From: Deltaproteobacteria bacterium | GTDB taxonomy: Bacteria > Desulfobacterota > Syntrophia > Syntrophales > JACQWR01 | Reading direction: 5' to 3' | NCBI GenBank assembly: GCA_026388415.1 | Contig: JAPLJV010000055.1 | Coordinates: forward strand, 1-53,966 | DNA length: 53,966 nt | In this document: positions 16,841-24,617 of the stretch, piece by piece | Layout of the letters: every line of letters starts with the position of its first letter | Numbering within the stretch: position 1 is the stretch's first letter | Program-made: the position numbers and the translations under genes | Notes under the pieces: model-generated | Database searches by the model: none | Seen by the model: only the letters and a program-made list of their open reading frames with translations | What the model was told of the DNA's origin: nothing

Positions 16841-18231
16841 GTCATGTTGCCCCCAATTTCCGCCAGGCATCGCGCGAGGCAGTGCTGAACGCCCAAGTCA
16901 TCGCCGCCGTGCGAAAAACCGCCGATCTCCTTATCGAAAAGAGGGCGCTGGCTGTCGCTGACACACCTGATTTTGAAGCGCTGCGCGACTATGGCCGCGT
17001 CCACAAGCTCGAAATCTCGGGCAATCTGGAGAAATACGCGCAATTGTTTACCGCCCATGCCAAGGCCGCCGGTGCGTTCGTCCATCGGGCCAAAGACGCC
17101 GCCGCAGTGGCCCGCCTCGCCATCAAGATAGCCGCCGACAACAGCGCCAAAACCGCCGTCAAAGGCAAATCCATGACCGCCGAGGAAGTGGAATTAAACG
17201 AGGCGCTGGCGGCAGCCGGCATCACCATCACCGAAACCGATTTGGGCGAGTTCATCATCCAACTGGCTAATGAGAAGCCCTCGCACATCATGGCCCCGGC
17301 CATTCACCGGAGCCGTGCCCAGGTAGCGGAACTGTTCAGCGAAAAGCTCGGCACGCCGCCGGACCTGGGCACGGAGGCGCTGGTCGCCGCCGCACGAAAA
17401 TACCTGCGCACCAAGTTTTTGACCGCTGATATGGGGATCACGGGGGGCAATTTCGTTATCGCCGATACGGGCTCCTTAGTGCTGGTGAGCAACGAGGGCA
17501 ACATCCGCATGGCCGCCAACCTGCCGCGCATTATGCTGGCGGTGGTGGGTATTGATAAGATCATCCCGGCAATGGCCGACCTGCCCAACTTTCTGGCTCT
17601 GCTGACCCGTTCCGCCGCCGGCCAGACGATTTCCTCCTATGTATCAATCATTACAGGCCCGCACCGCCCCGGTGAGGACGAGGGGCCGGAACAATTACAC
17701 ATCATCCTTCTGGACAACGGCCGCTCCCGCATCGCCTCCGGCCCTTACCGCGAGATATTGCACTGTCTGCACTGCGGAGCCTGCATCTCCCACTGTCCCG
17801 TCTATCGTGCCGTGGGGGGCCATGCCTATGAGGCCACCTATCCCGGCCCGATGGGTTCGGTTCTTTCACCGCTCATCTCGGGATTGACAGTTTACGCCGA
17901 TCTGCCCAATGCTTGCACATTGTGCGGCCGCTGCGCCGAGGTGTGTCCCATACGCGTGCCGCTGCCCGATTATCTGCGGGGACTGCGCTCCGACGTCAAT
18001 AAACCGCCTTTGACGATGAAGGTGGCTGCCTGGGGTGCGGGTAACCCTCTGCTCTACCGGCTCGGGATGACCGTTCTGCGCCGGCTGCTGAAAAAGGGCT
18101 CTTCGGGCTTGATGCGGCCGCTGCTGAAAGAATGGCTGGTGTGCCGCGAGGCGCCCGAACCGCAAGCGGGAGAGAGTTTCCGCCACTGGTGGATAGCAAG
18201 GAGTAAGAAAACAGGGGGCACCGACCAATGA
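16837..18231 (+). CDS. lutB: L-lactate oxidation iron-sulfur protein LutB/LldF
   Basis: The 464-residue protein has an N-terminal LUD domain (EELNEALAAAGITITETDLGEFIIQL region, MGITGGNFVIADTGSLVLVSNEGN) and a C-terminal pair of [4Fe-4S] motifs, CLHCGACISHCPVY (about 309-322) and CTLCGRCAEVCPIRVPLPDYL (about 362-382), as in LutB/LldF. It would pass electrons from lactate to the respiratory or electron-confurcating chain. It overlaps both neighbours by ATGA. Confidence 0.95.
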   Translation: MSHVAPNFRQASREAVLNAQVIAAVRKTADLLIEKRALAVADTPDFEALRDYGRVHKLEISGNLEKYAQLFTAHAKAAGAFVHRAKDAAAVARLAIKIAADNSAKTAVKGKSMTAEEVELNEALAAAGITITETDLGEFIIQLANEKPSHIMAPAIHRSRAQVAELFSEKLGTPPDLGTEALVAAARKYLRTKFLTADMGITGGNFVIADTGSLVLVSNEGNIRMAANLPRIMLAVVGIDKIIPAMADLPNFLALLTRSAAGQTISSYVSIITGPHRPGEDEGPEQLHIILLDNGRSRIASGPYREILHCLHCGACISHCPVYRAVGGHAYEATYPGPMGSVLSPLISGLTVYADLPNACTLCGRCAEVCPIRVPLPDYLRGLRSDVNKPPLTMKVAAWGAGNPLLYRLGMTVLRRLLKKGSSGLMRPLLKEWLVCREAPEPQAGESFRHWWIARSKKTGGTDQ

Positions 18232-18806
18232 TCCTCGATCAATACCTGGCCAGGGCCCGGGGCGTAGGCGTCACCGTTGAATTGTTGATTGTTTCCGATC
18301 TCGAGTTGCGCCTCGCGGCGTTGATCGACGAACTTCAGGCCACATCCATCGCGCTGCCGCTGAACGGCTGGCCCGAGCCGCTGCTTTGCACCGTGCAGGC
18401 CGCAGTTGAGAAGTGCGGTTCTGCTGCGGTCTCGCCCCGGCGAAGAACTGACGGCGGCTACGAGTGGAACCGCCCGGCCCTTGCTTCTGCCAACCTCGGC
18501 ATCACCTTTTGCGGCGCCTTTATCGCGGCAACGGGCAGCCTCGCCTTCCCCTCCGGCCCCGGCTTCGGAACCCTGGCCTCCCTTTTGCCGGAAACACAAC
18601 TGGCGCTCAGCTACGCCAAAGATTGCCGACCCGATCTGGCCAGCTATCTGGCGGAATTCGGCGCTGCCCTTCCCTCGCGCCTCACCTTCGTAACCGGCCC
18701 CAGCCGCACCGGAGACATTGAAGCCTCGATGACCACCTGCGTCCATGGACCCGGCAGAGTGCTGCACTGGATTATTGGGGAGGGGTCTGCCACTAATAAT
18801 AAGTAA
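18228..18806 (+). CDS. lutC: L-lactate oxidation protein LutC/LldG (LUD domain)
   Basis: The 192-residue product is a single LUD domain. LGITFCGAFIAATGSLAF corresponds to the family's G-x-T-x-x-x-A-x-T-G-T/S block, and TFVTGPSRTGDIEASMTTCVHGPGRVLHWII is the typical C-terminal signature. It completes lutABC, enabling growth on or production of lactate, presumably with the D/L conversion supplied elsewhere. Its last codons form one arm of a long hairpin (18772-18831) shared with the convergent dctM gene end. Confidence 0.93.
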   Translation: MILDQYLARARGVGVTVELLIVSDLELRLAALIDELQATSIALPLNGWPEPLLCTVQAAVEKCGSAAVSPRRRTDGGYEWNRPALASANLGITFCGAFIAATGSLAFPSGPGFGTLASLLPETQLALSYAKDCRPDLASYLAEFGAALPSRLTFVTGPSRTGDIEASMTTCVHGPGRVLHWIIGEGSATNNK

Positions 18807-18831
18807 TCAGTGGCAGCCTCCTCCCCAATAA
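18772..18831. terminator. Long hairpin between convergent lutC and dctM
   Basis: The arms TTATTGGGGAGG...CTGCCACT (18772-18794) and AGTGGCAG...CCTCCCCAATAA (18809-18831) match at 21 of 23 positions around a 14-nt loop. The hairpin ends 9 bp before the dctM stop and overlaps the lutC stop. It has no clear U-tract on either strand. It most likely serves as a bidirectional 3'-end structure. Confidence 0.6.
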
Positions 18832-18839
18832 CAATAACG

Positions 18840-20120
18840 CTACCTCAAGAGAAGTTCGGGCAGCAGGGTAGAGAGCTTCGGCACATAGGTTATCACGAGC
18901 AAACAGAAAATAAAGAGCAGGATAAAGGGCAAGACCGCCTTGCCGATCTCGACGAGCGATCTCCGCATGATGGCCATGGAGACAAAGAGATTGAGCCCGA
19001 AAGGGGGCGTCAGGAAGCCGCACTCGATGTTTACGATCATGATGATTCCGTAATGGATATAGTCAATGTTGTACCTGCTCAGCGTCTCCGCCAGGATGGG
19101 CGAGATGACGATGATGGCGGTCACGATGTCCATGAGGGCGCCGACCAGCAGGAGCACTCCGTTGATGGCGAGCAGGAAGAGCCATTTGCTGTGGATATTG
19201 GCCACGATTACCTCGGCCAGCTTGACCGGGATCTGCTCCACCGTCAGGAGCCAGATAAAGCTCATGGCGCAGGACATGATGAAGAGGAGACAGCCCGAGA
19301 GGACCGCCGAGTCCCGGCAGATAGTAAAGAGTTTGTCATATTTCAGCTCTTTGTAGATGCAAAGCTCGACAAAAAGCGCATAGACGACCGATACGGCCGC
19401 CGCCTCCGTGGGCGTAAAGATGCCGCCGTATATCCCGCCCAGGACCAGTACCGGCAGGAACAGCGCCCATATCCCGTCTTTGATGATTTTCAGTCCGTCT
19501 TTAACGCTGTAACGAACTTCGGAACGCCAGCCGTGTTTGCTGGACATGAAGTAGGAGTAGCCCATGAGGCAGCAGCCGATGAAGATGCCCGGCAGGAAAC
19601 CGGCCATAAAGATCTCCGCGACCGAGACATTCATCACCAGGGCATAGAGGATCATGGGAATGCTGGGCGGAATCAGGATCCCAAGCGAACCGGCGGAGGT
19701 CAGCAGGCCGATGGAAAACCTTTCGCCGTAGCCTTCCTTGATCAGCGCCGGCATCATGATGCTTCCGATCGCGATCACTGTGGCCGGGGAAGATCCCGAT
19801 ATGGCGGCAAAGAACATGCAGGCCATGATGGAGGCCATGGCGAGCCCGCCCGTGAACCGGCCCACAAAAAGCTTCATCACCCCTACCAGCCGGTCCGATA
19901 TGGCGCCCTCGGCCATGATGTTCCCTGCCAGGATGAAAAAAGGCACCCCCAGGAGAACGAAATTGTCGAGCCCGTTAAAGAGCTGCTGGATAAGGGATGT
20001 TACGGGCGTATTGGCGATAAAGATCAGGTAAACAGCGGTAGTAGCGGCCAGGAGCAGGGAGATGGGCATACTGAGCGTAAGGAGGGCAAAAAAACAGATA
20101 AGGACGATGGTCAGAGTCAT
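18840..20120 (-). CDS. dctM: TRAP transporter large permease DctM
   Basis: The 426-residue integral membrane protein has about 12 predicted helices and the DctM signature blocks PVTSLIQQLFNGLDNFVLLGVPFFILAGNIMAEG and AISGSSPATVIAIGSIMMPALIKEGYGERFSIGLLTSAGSLGILIPPSIPMILYA, plus GFLTPPFGLNLFV near the C-terminus. It forms the sodium-driven substrate channel of a tripartite transporter with dctQ and dctP. The long open frame on the opposite strand here is a shadow of the hydrophobic coding bias. Confidence 0.96.
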   Translation of the reverse strand: MTLTIVLICFFALLTLSMPISLLLAATTAVYLIFIANTPVTSLIQQLFNGLDNFVLLGVPFFILAGNIMAEGAISDRLVGVMKLFVGRFTGGLAMASIMACMFFAAISGSSPATVIAIGSIMMPALIKEGYGERFSIGLLTSAGSLGILIPPSIPMILYALVMNVSVAEIFMAGFLPGIFIGCCLMGYSYFMSSKHGWRSEVRYSVKDGLKIIKDGIWALFLPVLVLGGIYGGIFTPTEAAAVSVVYALFVELCIYKELKYDKLFTICRDSAVLSGCLLFIMSCAMSFIWLLTVEQIPVKLAEVIVANIHSKWLFLLAINGVLLLVGALMDIVTAIIVISPILAETLSRYNIDYIHYGIIMIVNIECGFLTPPFGLNLFVSMAIMRRSLVEIGKAVLPFILLFIFCLLVITYVPKLSTLLPELLLR

Positions 20121-20123
20121 CGG

Positions 20124-20630
20124 TTATTTGCTCCTGATTCTCTCGAAGGGCTCACCCTTCCGGAAGCTGTTGAAATGCCGGTACGACAGGGCAAAAAATC
20201 TAAAGGCGATGGAAATGGAAAATAGCGGTATCGGTATGTAGGGGATGTACATGGGGATCTGCATGGCGGAGCTCTTAACGCCGAAGGATTTTAAACTGAA
20301 GAGATGTTTGGTGCCGTAATAAATAAACAGGACGGCCATGACTCCGGAGAGAAAATAGGCCAAGGTTTTCAGGAGATGGCTGACCTTGTCGGGACAGTAT
20401 TCGGTCAGGGCCTCCATGGAAAAATGCGTGCCATATTTGACGCCGACTGATGCCCCGAGATAGGTGCAAAAGATGATCGTATAATTGGCGACTTCGTTAA
20501 ACCAGGTAAAGGTATAGGAGATGCTGTAGCGCAGCACGGTTTCAACGAAGGTAAAGACGGCAATGCCGAGGAGGGAGTAAGCGAGCACGCCCTCCTCGAA
20601 TTTATTGAGCTTTGTTAACAGATCATTCAT
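20124..20630 (-). CDS. dctQ: TRAP transporter small permease DctQ
   Basis: The 168-residue protein has four predicted membrane helices, with FNEVANYTIIFCTYLGASVGVKYGTHFSMEAL as the characteristic W/F-N-E-x-A and G-A block of the DctQ family. Its stop is 3 bp before the dctM start and it is 6 bp after dctP, so the three form one operon. Confidence 0.93.
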   Translation of the reverse strand: MNDLLTKLNKFEEGVLAYSLLGIAVFTFVETVLRYSISYTFTWFNEVANYTIIFCTYLGASVGVKYGTHFSMEALTEYCPDKVSHLLKTLAYFLSGVMAVLFIYYGTKHLFSLKSFGVKSSAMQIPMYIPYIPIPLFSISIAFRFFALSYRHFNSFRKGEPFERIRSK

Positions 20631-20636
20631 GCGCGG

Positions 20637-21641
20637 TTATTTGGAGTATGAGTCCACCTTCTTCAGGAAGTAATCGTACCACTCGGCGCCGAAGACTCCC
20701 CGGTATTTATCGTAAACGGGTTTAACCGCTGCCTTGAAGACCGCCCGGTCCTGGGCCGTCAACACATATACTTCCACCTTCAGCGCCCTGGCCTTTTCCA
20801 CGGCATCAGCGCTGCCCTTGGCATTGCCTTCGCGGTTCACTTTAATCTGAACGTCCGCAGCTTCCCGGAAAATCTGCTGCTGTTCCGGGGTCAGGGTACT
20901 CCAGAATTTCTTGTTCACCACAACGGGGCATTCCGTGAGGATATGGTTGGTGACGGTGGCGAATTTGTTTACTTCCAAGAATTTCATGAGGTTTGAGGTA
21001 TAGAGGGGATTATCCTGCCCGTCTATCACCTTCTGCTGCAGGGCATTGTAGATTTCCGGGAACGGCAGGGGGGTAGGGTTGGCGCCAAGCGTTTTAAAGG
21101 TATCAATGAAGATGGGGCTTTCCACGACCCGGAGCTTCAATCCTTTTAAATCATCGGGTTTTTTGATCGGTCGTTTGGAGTTCGTCATGTCCCGGAATTC
21201 ATTCTCCGTGTAGCCGATGAACACAAACCCTTTGGGATCGCAAAATTTGGCAAACCGCTCCTTGACGTCTTTGTCGTCGAGAACTTTATAGGCCGTTTCC
21301 CGGTTAGGATAGACAAAAGGCAATTCAATGATCCCCATCTCGGGAACGAAATTGGCAAGCACGCCTGATGTGACAGCCGTCATATGCAGGGTTCCGGCCT
21401 GAACCTGTTCCGTCATGGACCGCTCACCACCGAGCTGACCCAGCGGGAAGACCTGCACCTCGATCTCGCCTTTTGTCTTCTCCGTAACATATTTGGCAAA
21501 TGCCACTGCGCCAAGGTGCTGCGGGTGAATCGGCGGCCCTACATGACCATATTTAACAACCGTTTTTGCCTCGACAACGGCCAAGGACGAAAAAGCAAAG
21601 ACAACCGACACAAAGATGATAAAAAGCGATTTTTTTAACAT
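20637..21641 (-). CDS. dctP: TRAP transporter solute-binding protein DctP
   Basis: The 334-residue periplasmic receptor has a signal peptide (KKSLFIIFVSVVFAFSSLAVVEA) followed by the DctP fold: KYGHVGPPIHPQHLGAVAFAKYVTEKTKG, FPLGQLGGERSMTEQVQAGTLHM, the specificity-helix block LKGLKLRVVESPIFIDTFKTLGANPTPLPFPEIYNALQQKVIDGQDNPLY with the conserved arginine that binds carboxylates, and the C-terminal YDKYRGVFG. The substrate is an organic acid; proximity to lut genes makes a hydroxy acid conceivable but the lut genes are on the other strand. Strong Shine-Dalgarno AGGAGG lies before the ATG. Confidence 0.95.
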   Translation of the reverse strand: MLKKSLFIIFVSVVFAFSSLAVVEAKTVVKYGHVGPPIHPQHLGAVAFAKYVTEKTKGEIEVQVFPLGQLGGERSMTEQVQAGTLHMTAVTSGVLANFVPEMGIIELPFVYPNRETAYKVLDDKDVKERFAKFCDPKGFVFIGYTENEFRDMTNSKRPIKKPDDLKGLKLRVVESPIFIDTFKTLGANPTPLPFPEIYNALQQKVIDGQDNPLYTSNLMKFLEVNKFATVTNHILTECPVVVNKKFWSTLTPEQQQIFREAADVQIKVNREGNAKGSADAVEKARALKVEVYVLTAQDRAVFKAAVKPVYDKYRGVFGAEWYDYFLKKVDSYSK

Positions 21642-21679
21642 AACTCCTCCTTTTATGGTGCTGTTTTCACGCCGGTCGA

Positions 21680-21708
21680 AGTATAGGGGGGCTGCTTTTG
21701 CTTGTCAA
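21680..21708 (-). promoter_or_regulatory. Sigma70-type promoter of the TRAP operon
   Basis: On the minus strand TTGACA (21708-21703) and TATACT (21685-21680) are spaced by 17 bp. The predicted start is about 32 bp upstream of the dctP ATG. It lies entirely between the stop of the efflux ATPase gene and dctP. Confidence 0.75.
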
Positions 21709-21725
21709 GGGATATTTCCAAACTA

Positions 21726-22538
21726 TTATCGCTCCGTGGTGCCGGTCATCAAGGCTACGAAGGCGTCATTCAGGTTCGCCTGGGGGCGCCCCGGGCAGGT
21801 CTGGGCGATAATCTCACCGGGGCTGCCCACCGCCACGATGCGTCCTTCATTGATCATCACGATTCGCCCGCAATGGCGCGCTTCATCCATGTAGTGGGTC
21901 GTGACAAAAACCGTTATCCCCTCCCCGGCCAGCCGGCCGATAAAATCCCAAAAGTGCTGTCTTGTGATGGGATCCACGCCGGCAGTCGGTTCATCCAGAA
22001 AAAGGATGCGCGGCCGGTGCAGCAGCGCACAGCCGAGGGCCAGGCGCTGCCGCCAGCCCGGCGGCAATTCGCGGGCCAGGCGATGGCGGACTTCCTGCAA
22101 CCTGGTCGTATCGAGCACCCACTCCAGGCGCTCCCGCCATTGCTCCTCGGGCACATTGTAAATGCCGAGATAGAAACGCAGATTTTCAAACGGCGTCAGG
22201 TCTTCATAGAGGGAAAATTTCTGAGACATGTAGCCGATGGCGCGCTTTATCTCTTCCGCCCCCGTGATGATGTCATGCCCCGCCACCTGACCGTAACCAG
22301 ACGTAGGCGTGATGATCCCGCAAAGCATGCGGATTGTGGTGGATTTTCCCGAACCGTTGGGGCCGAGAAAGCCGAAAATCTCCCCCTGGCGCACGGAAAA
22401 AGTTATTTTATTGACCGCGATAAAGGCGCCGTAACGCTTTTCCAGATTTTTTACGGCCACGGCCTCAGGTTTTTCCACGACTACCGCGGCAGATATTTCT
22501 ACGGCTACCGCCTCAGGCAGAGAATTTATCATCAACAA
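21726..22538 (-). CDS. ABC efflux ATPase, YbhF C-terminal-half type
   Basis: The 270-residue ATPase has Walker A GPNGSGKST (59-67), a Q-loop in MSQKFSLYEDLTPFENL and Walker B RILFLDEPTAGVDP. The signature motif is LPPGWRQRLALG instead of LSGGQ, exactly the variant seen in the second nucleotide-binding domain of YbhF-type efflux ATPases. An extra about 28 residues of Val/Ala/Glu repeats precede the domain. It overlaps the upstream ATPase gene by 26 bp. No ABC-2 permease follows; the next gene is dctP. Confidence 0.92.
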   Translation of the reverse strand: MLMINSLPEAVAVEISAAVVVEKPEAVAVKNLEKRYGAFIAVNKITFSVRQGEIFGFLGPNGSGKSTTIRMLCGIITPTSGYGQVAGHDIITGAEEIKRAIGYMSQKFSLYEDLTPFENLRFYLGIYNVPEEQWRERLEWVLDTTRLQEVRHRLARELPPGWRQRLALGCALLHRPRILFLDEPTAGVDPITRQHFWDFIGRLAGEGITVFVTTHYMDEARHCGRIVMINEGRIVAVGSPGEIIAQTCPGRPQANLNDAFVALMTGTTER

Positions 22539-23277
22539 GCCCCCGGTCCACTTCCCCGATACGCTGGATTATGGCCTCTTCCAGACTGGCAAAAGACGAC
22601 TTTATCTCCGCCGGGGGCGCCCAGGCCAGCAGCCGGGAACGGTGCAGCAAGCCCAACTGATCGCATTTTTCCCCTTCGTCAATATAGGCCGTGGCAATAA
22701 TAATCGTCATCCCCCCGCCCTTCATCCGGGTCAGAATATCCCAGAACTCCTGCCGCGAGACGGGATCAACGCCGTTGGTCGGTTCATCAAGGAGGAGCAC
22801 CTGCGGCTCGTGCACGAGGACACAGGCCAGCCCCAGCTTTTGCTTCATCCCCCCGGAGAGGTTGCCGGCCAGACGATCAATAAACGGAGTAAGGTTGGAA
22901 AAACCGAGGTAGCGTTGTCGGCGCTGCACCCTTTCCGCCCCCGTAATACCGAAGATGTCCATGAAAAAATCCAGATTCTCCCCTACGGTCAGATCCTGAT
23001 AAAGGCCGAAGCGCTGCGGCATATAACCCATCAGGTGCTTCATGCGCGTTTTTTCGGCCAACACATCCAGCCCGGCGACGGCAATGCTGCCAGCCGCGGG
23101 CCTGATCATGGTCGCCATCATCCTGAGCAGGGTGGATTTGCCCGCCCCGTCGGAGCCCACAAGACCGGCAATCATCCCGCGGCCCACAGTGAAACTCACC
23201 CCCTGCACCGCCGCCAGGGAAGCGAAGTGGAACGACACATTATCCACCCGGATAAAGGCATCATCGCAACCAGGCAT
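22513..23277 (-). CDS. ABC efflux ATPase, YbhF N-terminal-half type
   Basis: The 254-residue ATPase has Walker A GSDGAGKST (40-48), MPQRFGLYQDLTVGENL, an orthodox signature LSGGMKQKLGLAC and Walker B VLLLDEPTNGVDP. It corresponds to the first half of YbhF. Together with the next gene it makes the ATPase pair that in E. coli is one polypeptide. It overlaps the membrane fusion gene by 17 bp, so the three are one operon. The permease partners are not encoded here. Confidence 0.92.
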   Translation of the reverse strand: MPGCDDAFIRVDNVSFHFASLAAVQGVSFTVGRGMIAGLVGSDGAGKSTLLRMMATMIRPAAGSIAVAGLDVLAEKTRMKHLMGYMPQRFGLYQDLTVGENLDFFMDIFGITGAERVQRRQRYLGFSNLTPFIDRLAGNLSGGMKQKLGLACVLVHEPQVLLLDEPTNGVDPVSRQEFWDILTRMKGGGMTIIIATAYIDEGEKCDQLGLLHRSRLLAWAPPAEIKSSFASLEEAIIQRIGEVDRGLVDDKFSA

Positions 23278-24499
23278 CGGCCGGCATCCCCGTTTTCAGT
23301 TCGAGATTGGGATTGGGAAGGGAAATCTTGACCAAGTAGACGAGCTTGACGCGCTCTTTGTGGGTCTGGATGATCTTGGGCGTAAACTCACCCACGGGGG
23401 AAATAAAGGCCACCACCCCCGGATAGATTTTAGCGGGGAAGCTGTCCACCGAGACATCCACACGCTGTCCCGGTTTTACCCGGCCGATTTCCGTCTCGCC
23501 CACAAAGATTTTCAGCTCCACGCGGGAAAGATCGGCCAGGGTTAAAACTTCCCGGCTCGGCGTCACCACCTCGCCCGGTTCCACATTGCGGCTCGTGATG
23601 ATGCCCGGGGCCGGGGCCGGCAATTGCGTATAATCCAATTGTATCCTGGCCTGGGCCTGGGCGGCGGCGGCCGCTTTAACCTGCGCACGGGCCGCGGCGA
23701 GATCGCTTTTTGCGGCCTCGATCCGCGGCAGATTTTGGCGGGTATTCTTGAGGGCGGCTTCACCTTCCGCCAGCCTGGCCCGCGCCGTGGCTACTGTTTC
23801 CGGACGGGGGCCTTCCTTAGCCAGATCGTAGGCTTCCCGACCCCTTTCATAATCCCGGAGCGCCGTTTCATACTTGAGCTTTACGGCATCCCTTTCCTTT
23901 TCCGAAACGACGCCGCCCTGGAAGAGCCGATCATATCTTTCCCAGTTTTTGCGCGCCTCTTCCCACACGTCCTGCGCCGCCAGCAATGTCTGGCGCGCCC
24001 TTTCCACATCCTGGACACGGTTGCCCGCCTTGAGTTCATCAAGCTGAGAACTCAGTGCGCTCACGCCTGCTTCGGCCCGGACAACTTCCGTGGGGAGGGA
24101 TTTTTCATAAACCGCCAGGATCGCCTCCAGTTGCTTCTGCTGCTGTTGCGCCCGGTCGGCATTGGCCCGGGCCTGTTCCCAGCGGGCTTCATATTCGGCA
24201 CGCTCCAACTCGGCCAGTATCTGCCCTGCCGTCACGGCCTGGCCTTCCCGAACCAACACGCGCTCTACCCGACCGCCGGCCTGAAAGGCCAGATTGACCT
24301 GCGTCGCCTCGATAGTCCCCGAGTAAAACAGCTCACCCTGCCTTACCCCCCTCTGTCCCAGGTAAACCAGTAGGCCGACACTGAACAGCAGCAATAAAAA
24401 AATAGCTATAATAATTCGTTTTTTCAGGGGCAACCTCCTGTTTTTAAATAATCCTGGTGCCGAAATTCTTAGAGCCCACTTTAACAGGAATATGTCCAT
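23261..24499 (-). CDS. HlyD/YbhG-family membrane fusion protein
   Basis: The periplasmic adaptor has one N-terminal membrane helix (IIIAIFLLLLFSVGLLVYL), a lipoyl half-motif (TIEATQVNLAFQAGGRVERVLVREGQAVTAGQILAELE), a long coiled-coil hairpin (about 90-290), the second lipoyl half and a beta-barrel (EPGEVVTPSREVLTLADLSRVELKIFVGE). The start is uncertain: 24499 is the outermost ATG, but it lies inside a TTGACA-16-TAAAGT promoter (24505-24478), and an AGGAGG at 24439-24434 points to translation from TTG 24433 or CTG 24427 just before the helix. It works with the two ATPases; transported drug or lipid unknown. Confidence 0.9.
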   Translation of the reverse strand: MDIFLLKWALRISAPGLFKNRRLPLKKRIIIAIFLLLLFSVGLLVYLGQRGVRQGELFYSGTIEATQVNLAFQAGGRVERVLVREGQAVTAGQILAELERAEYEARWEQARANADRAQQQQKQLEAILAVYEKSLPTEVVRAEAGVSALSSQLDELKAGNRVQDVERARQTLLAAQDVWEEARKNWERYDRLFQGGVVSEKERDAVKLKYETALRDYERGREAYDLAKEGPRPETVATARARLAEGEAALKNTRQNLPRIEAAKSDLAAARAQVKAAAAAQAQARIQLDYTQLPAPAPGIITSRNVEPGEVVTPSREVLTLADLSRVELKIFVGETEIGRVKPGQRVDVSVDSFPAKIYPGVVAFISPVGEFTPKIIQTHKERVKLVYLVKISLPNPNLELKTGMPADAWLR

Positions 24500-24505
24500 T
24501 GTCAA
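24478..24505 (-). promoter_or_regulatory. Candidate promoter of the HlyD/ABC operon
   Basis: TTGACA (24505-24500) and TAAAGT (24483-24478) on the minus strand with a 16-bp spacer. If used, transcription begins near 24470, which excludes the outermost start codons and supports initiation next to the AGGAGG at 24439-24434. Confidence 0.5.
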
Positions 24506-24617
24506 TAAGGTTCATCTGAGCCGGAAAAAAATGCTTGACAAGGGGGATGAAATGATAAGAAAAGCAGAGAACTAACTCGGTTGCTGCGGCGCCGGGGGAA
24601 ACGCGGCAGGAATAAGG

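Noticed and set aside
18810-20225. 471-codon open frame antisense to dctM
   Set aside because: The dctM product has clear family motifs and membrane helices; the antisense product is charged low-complexity sequence (many D, H, G, R) without motifs and with no ribosome site.
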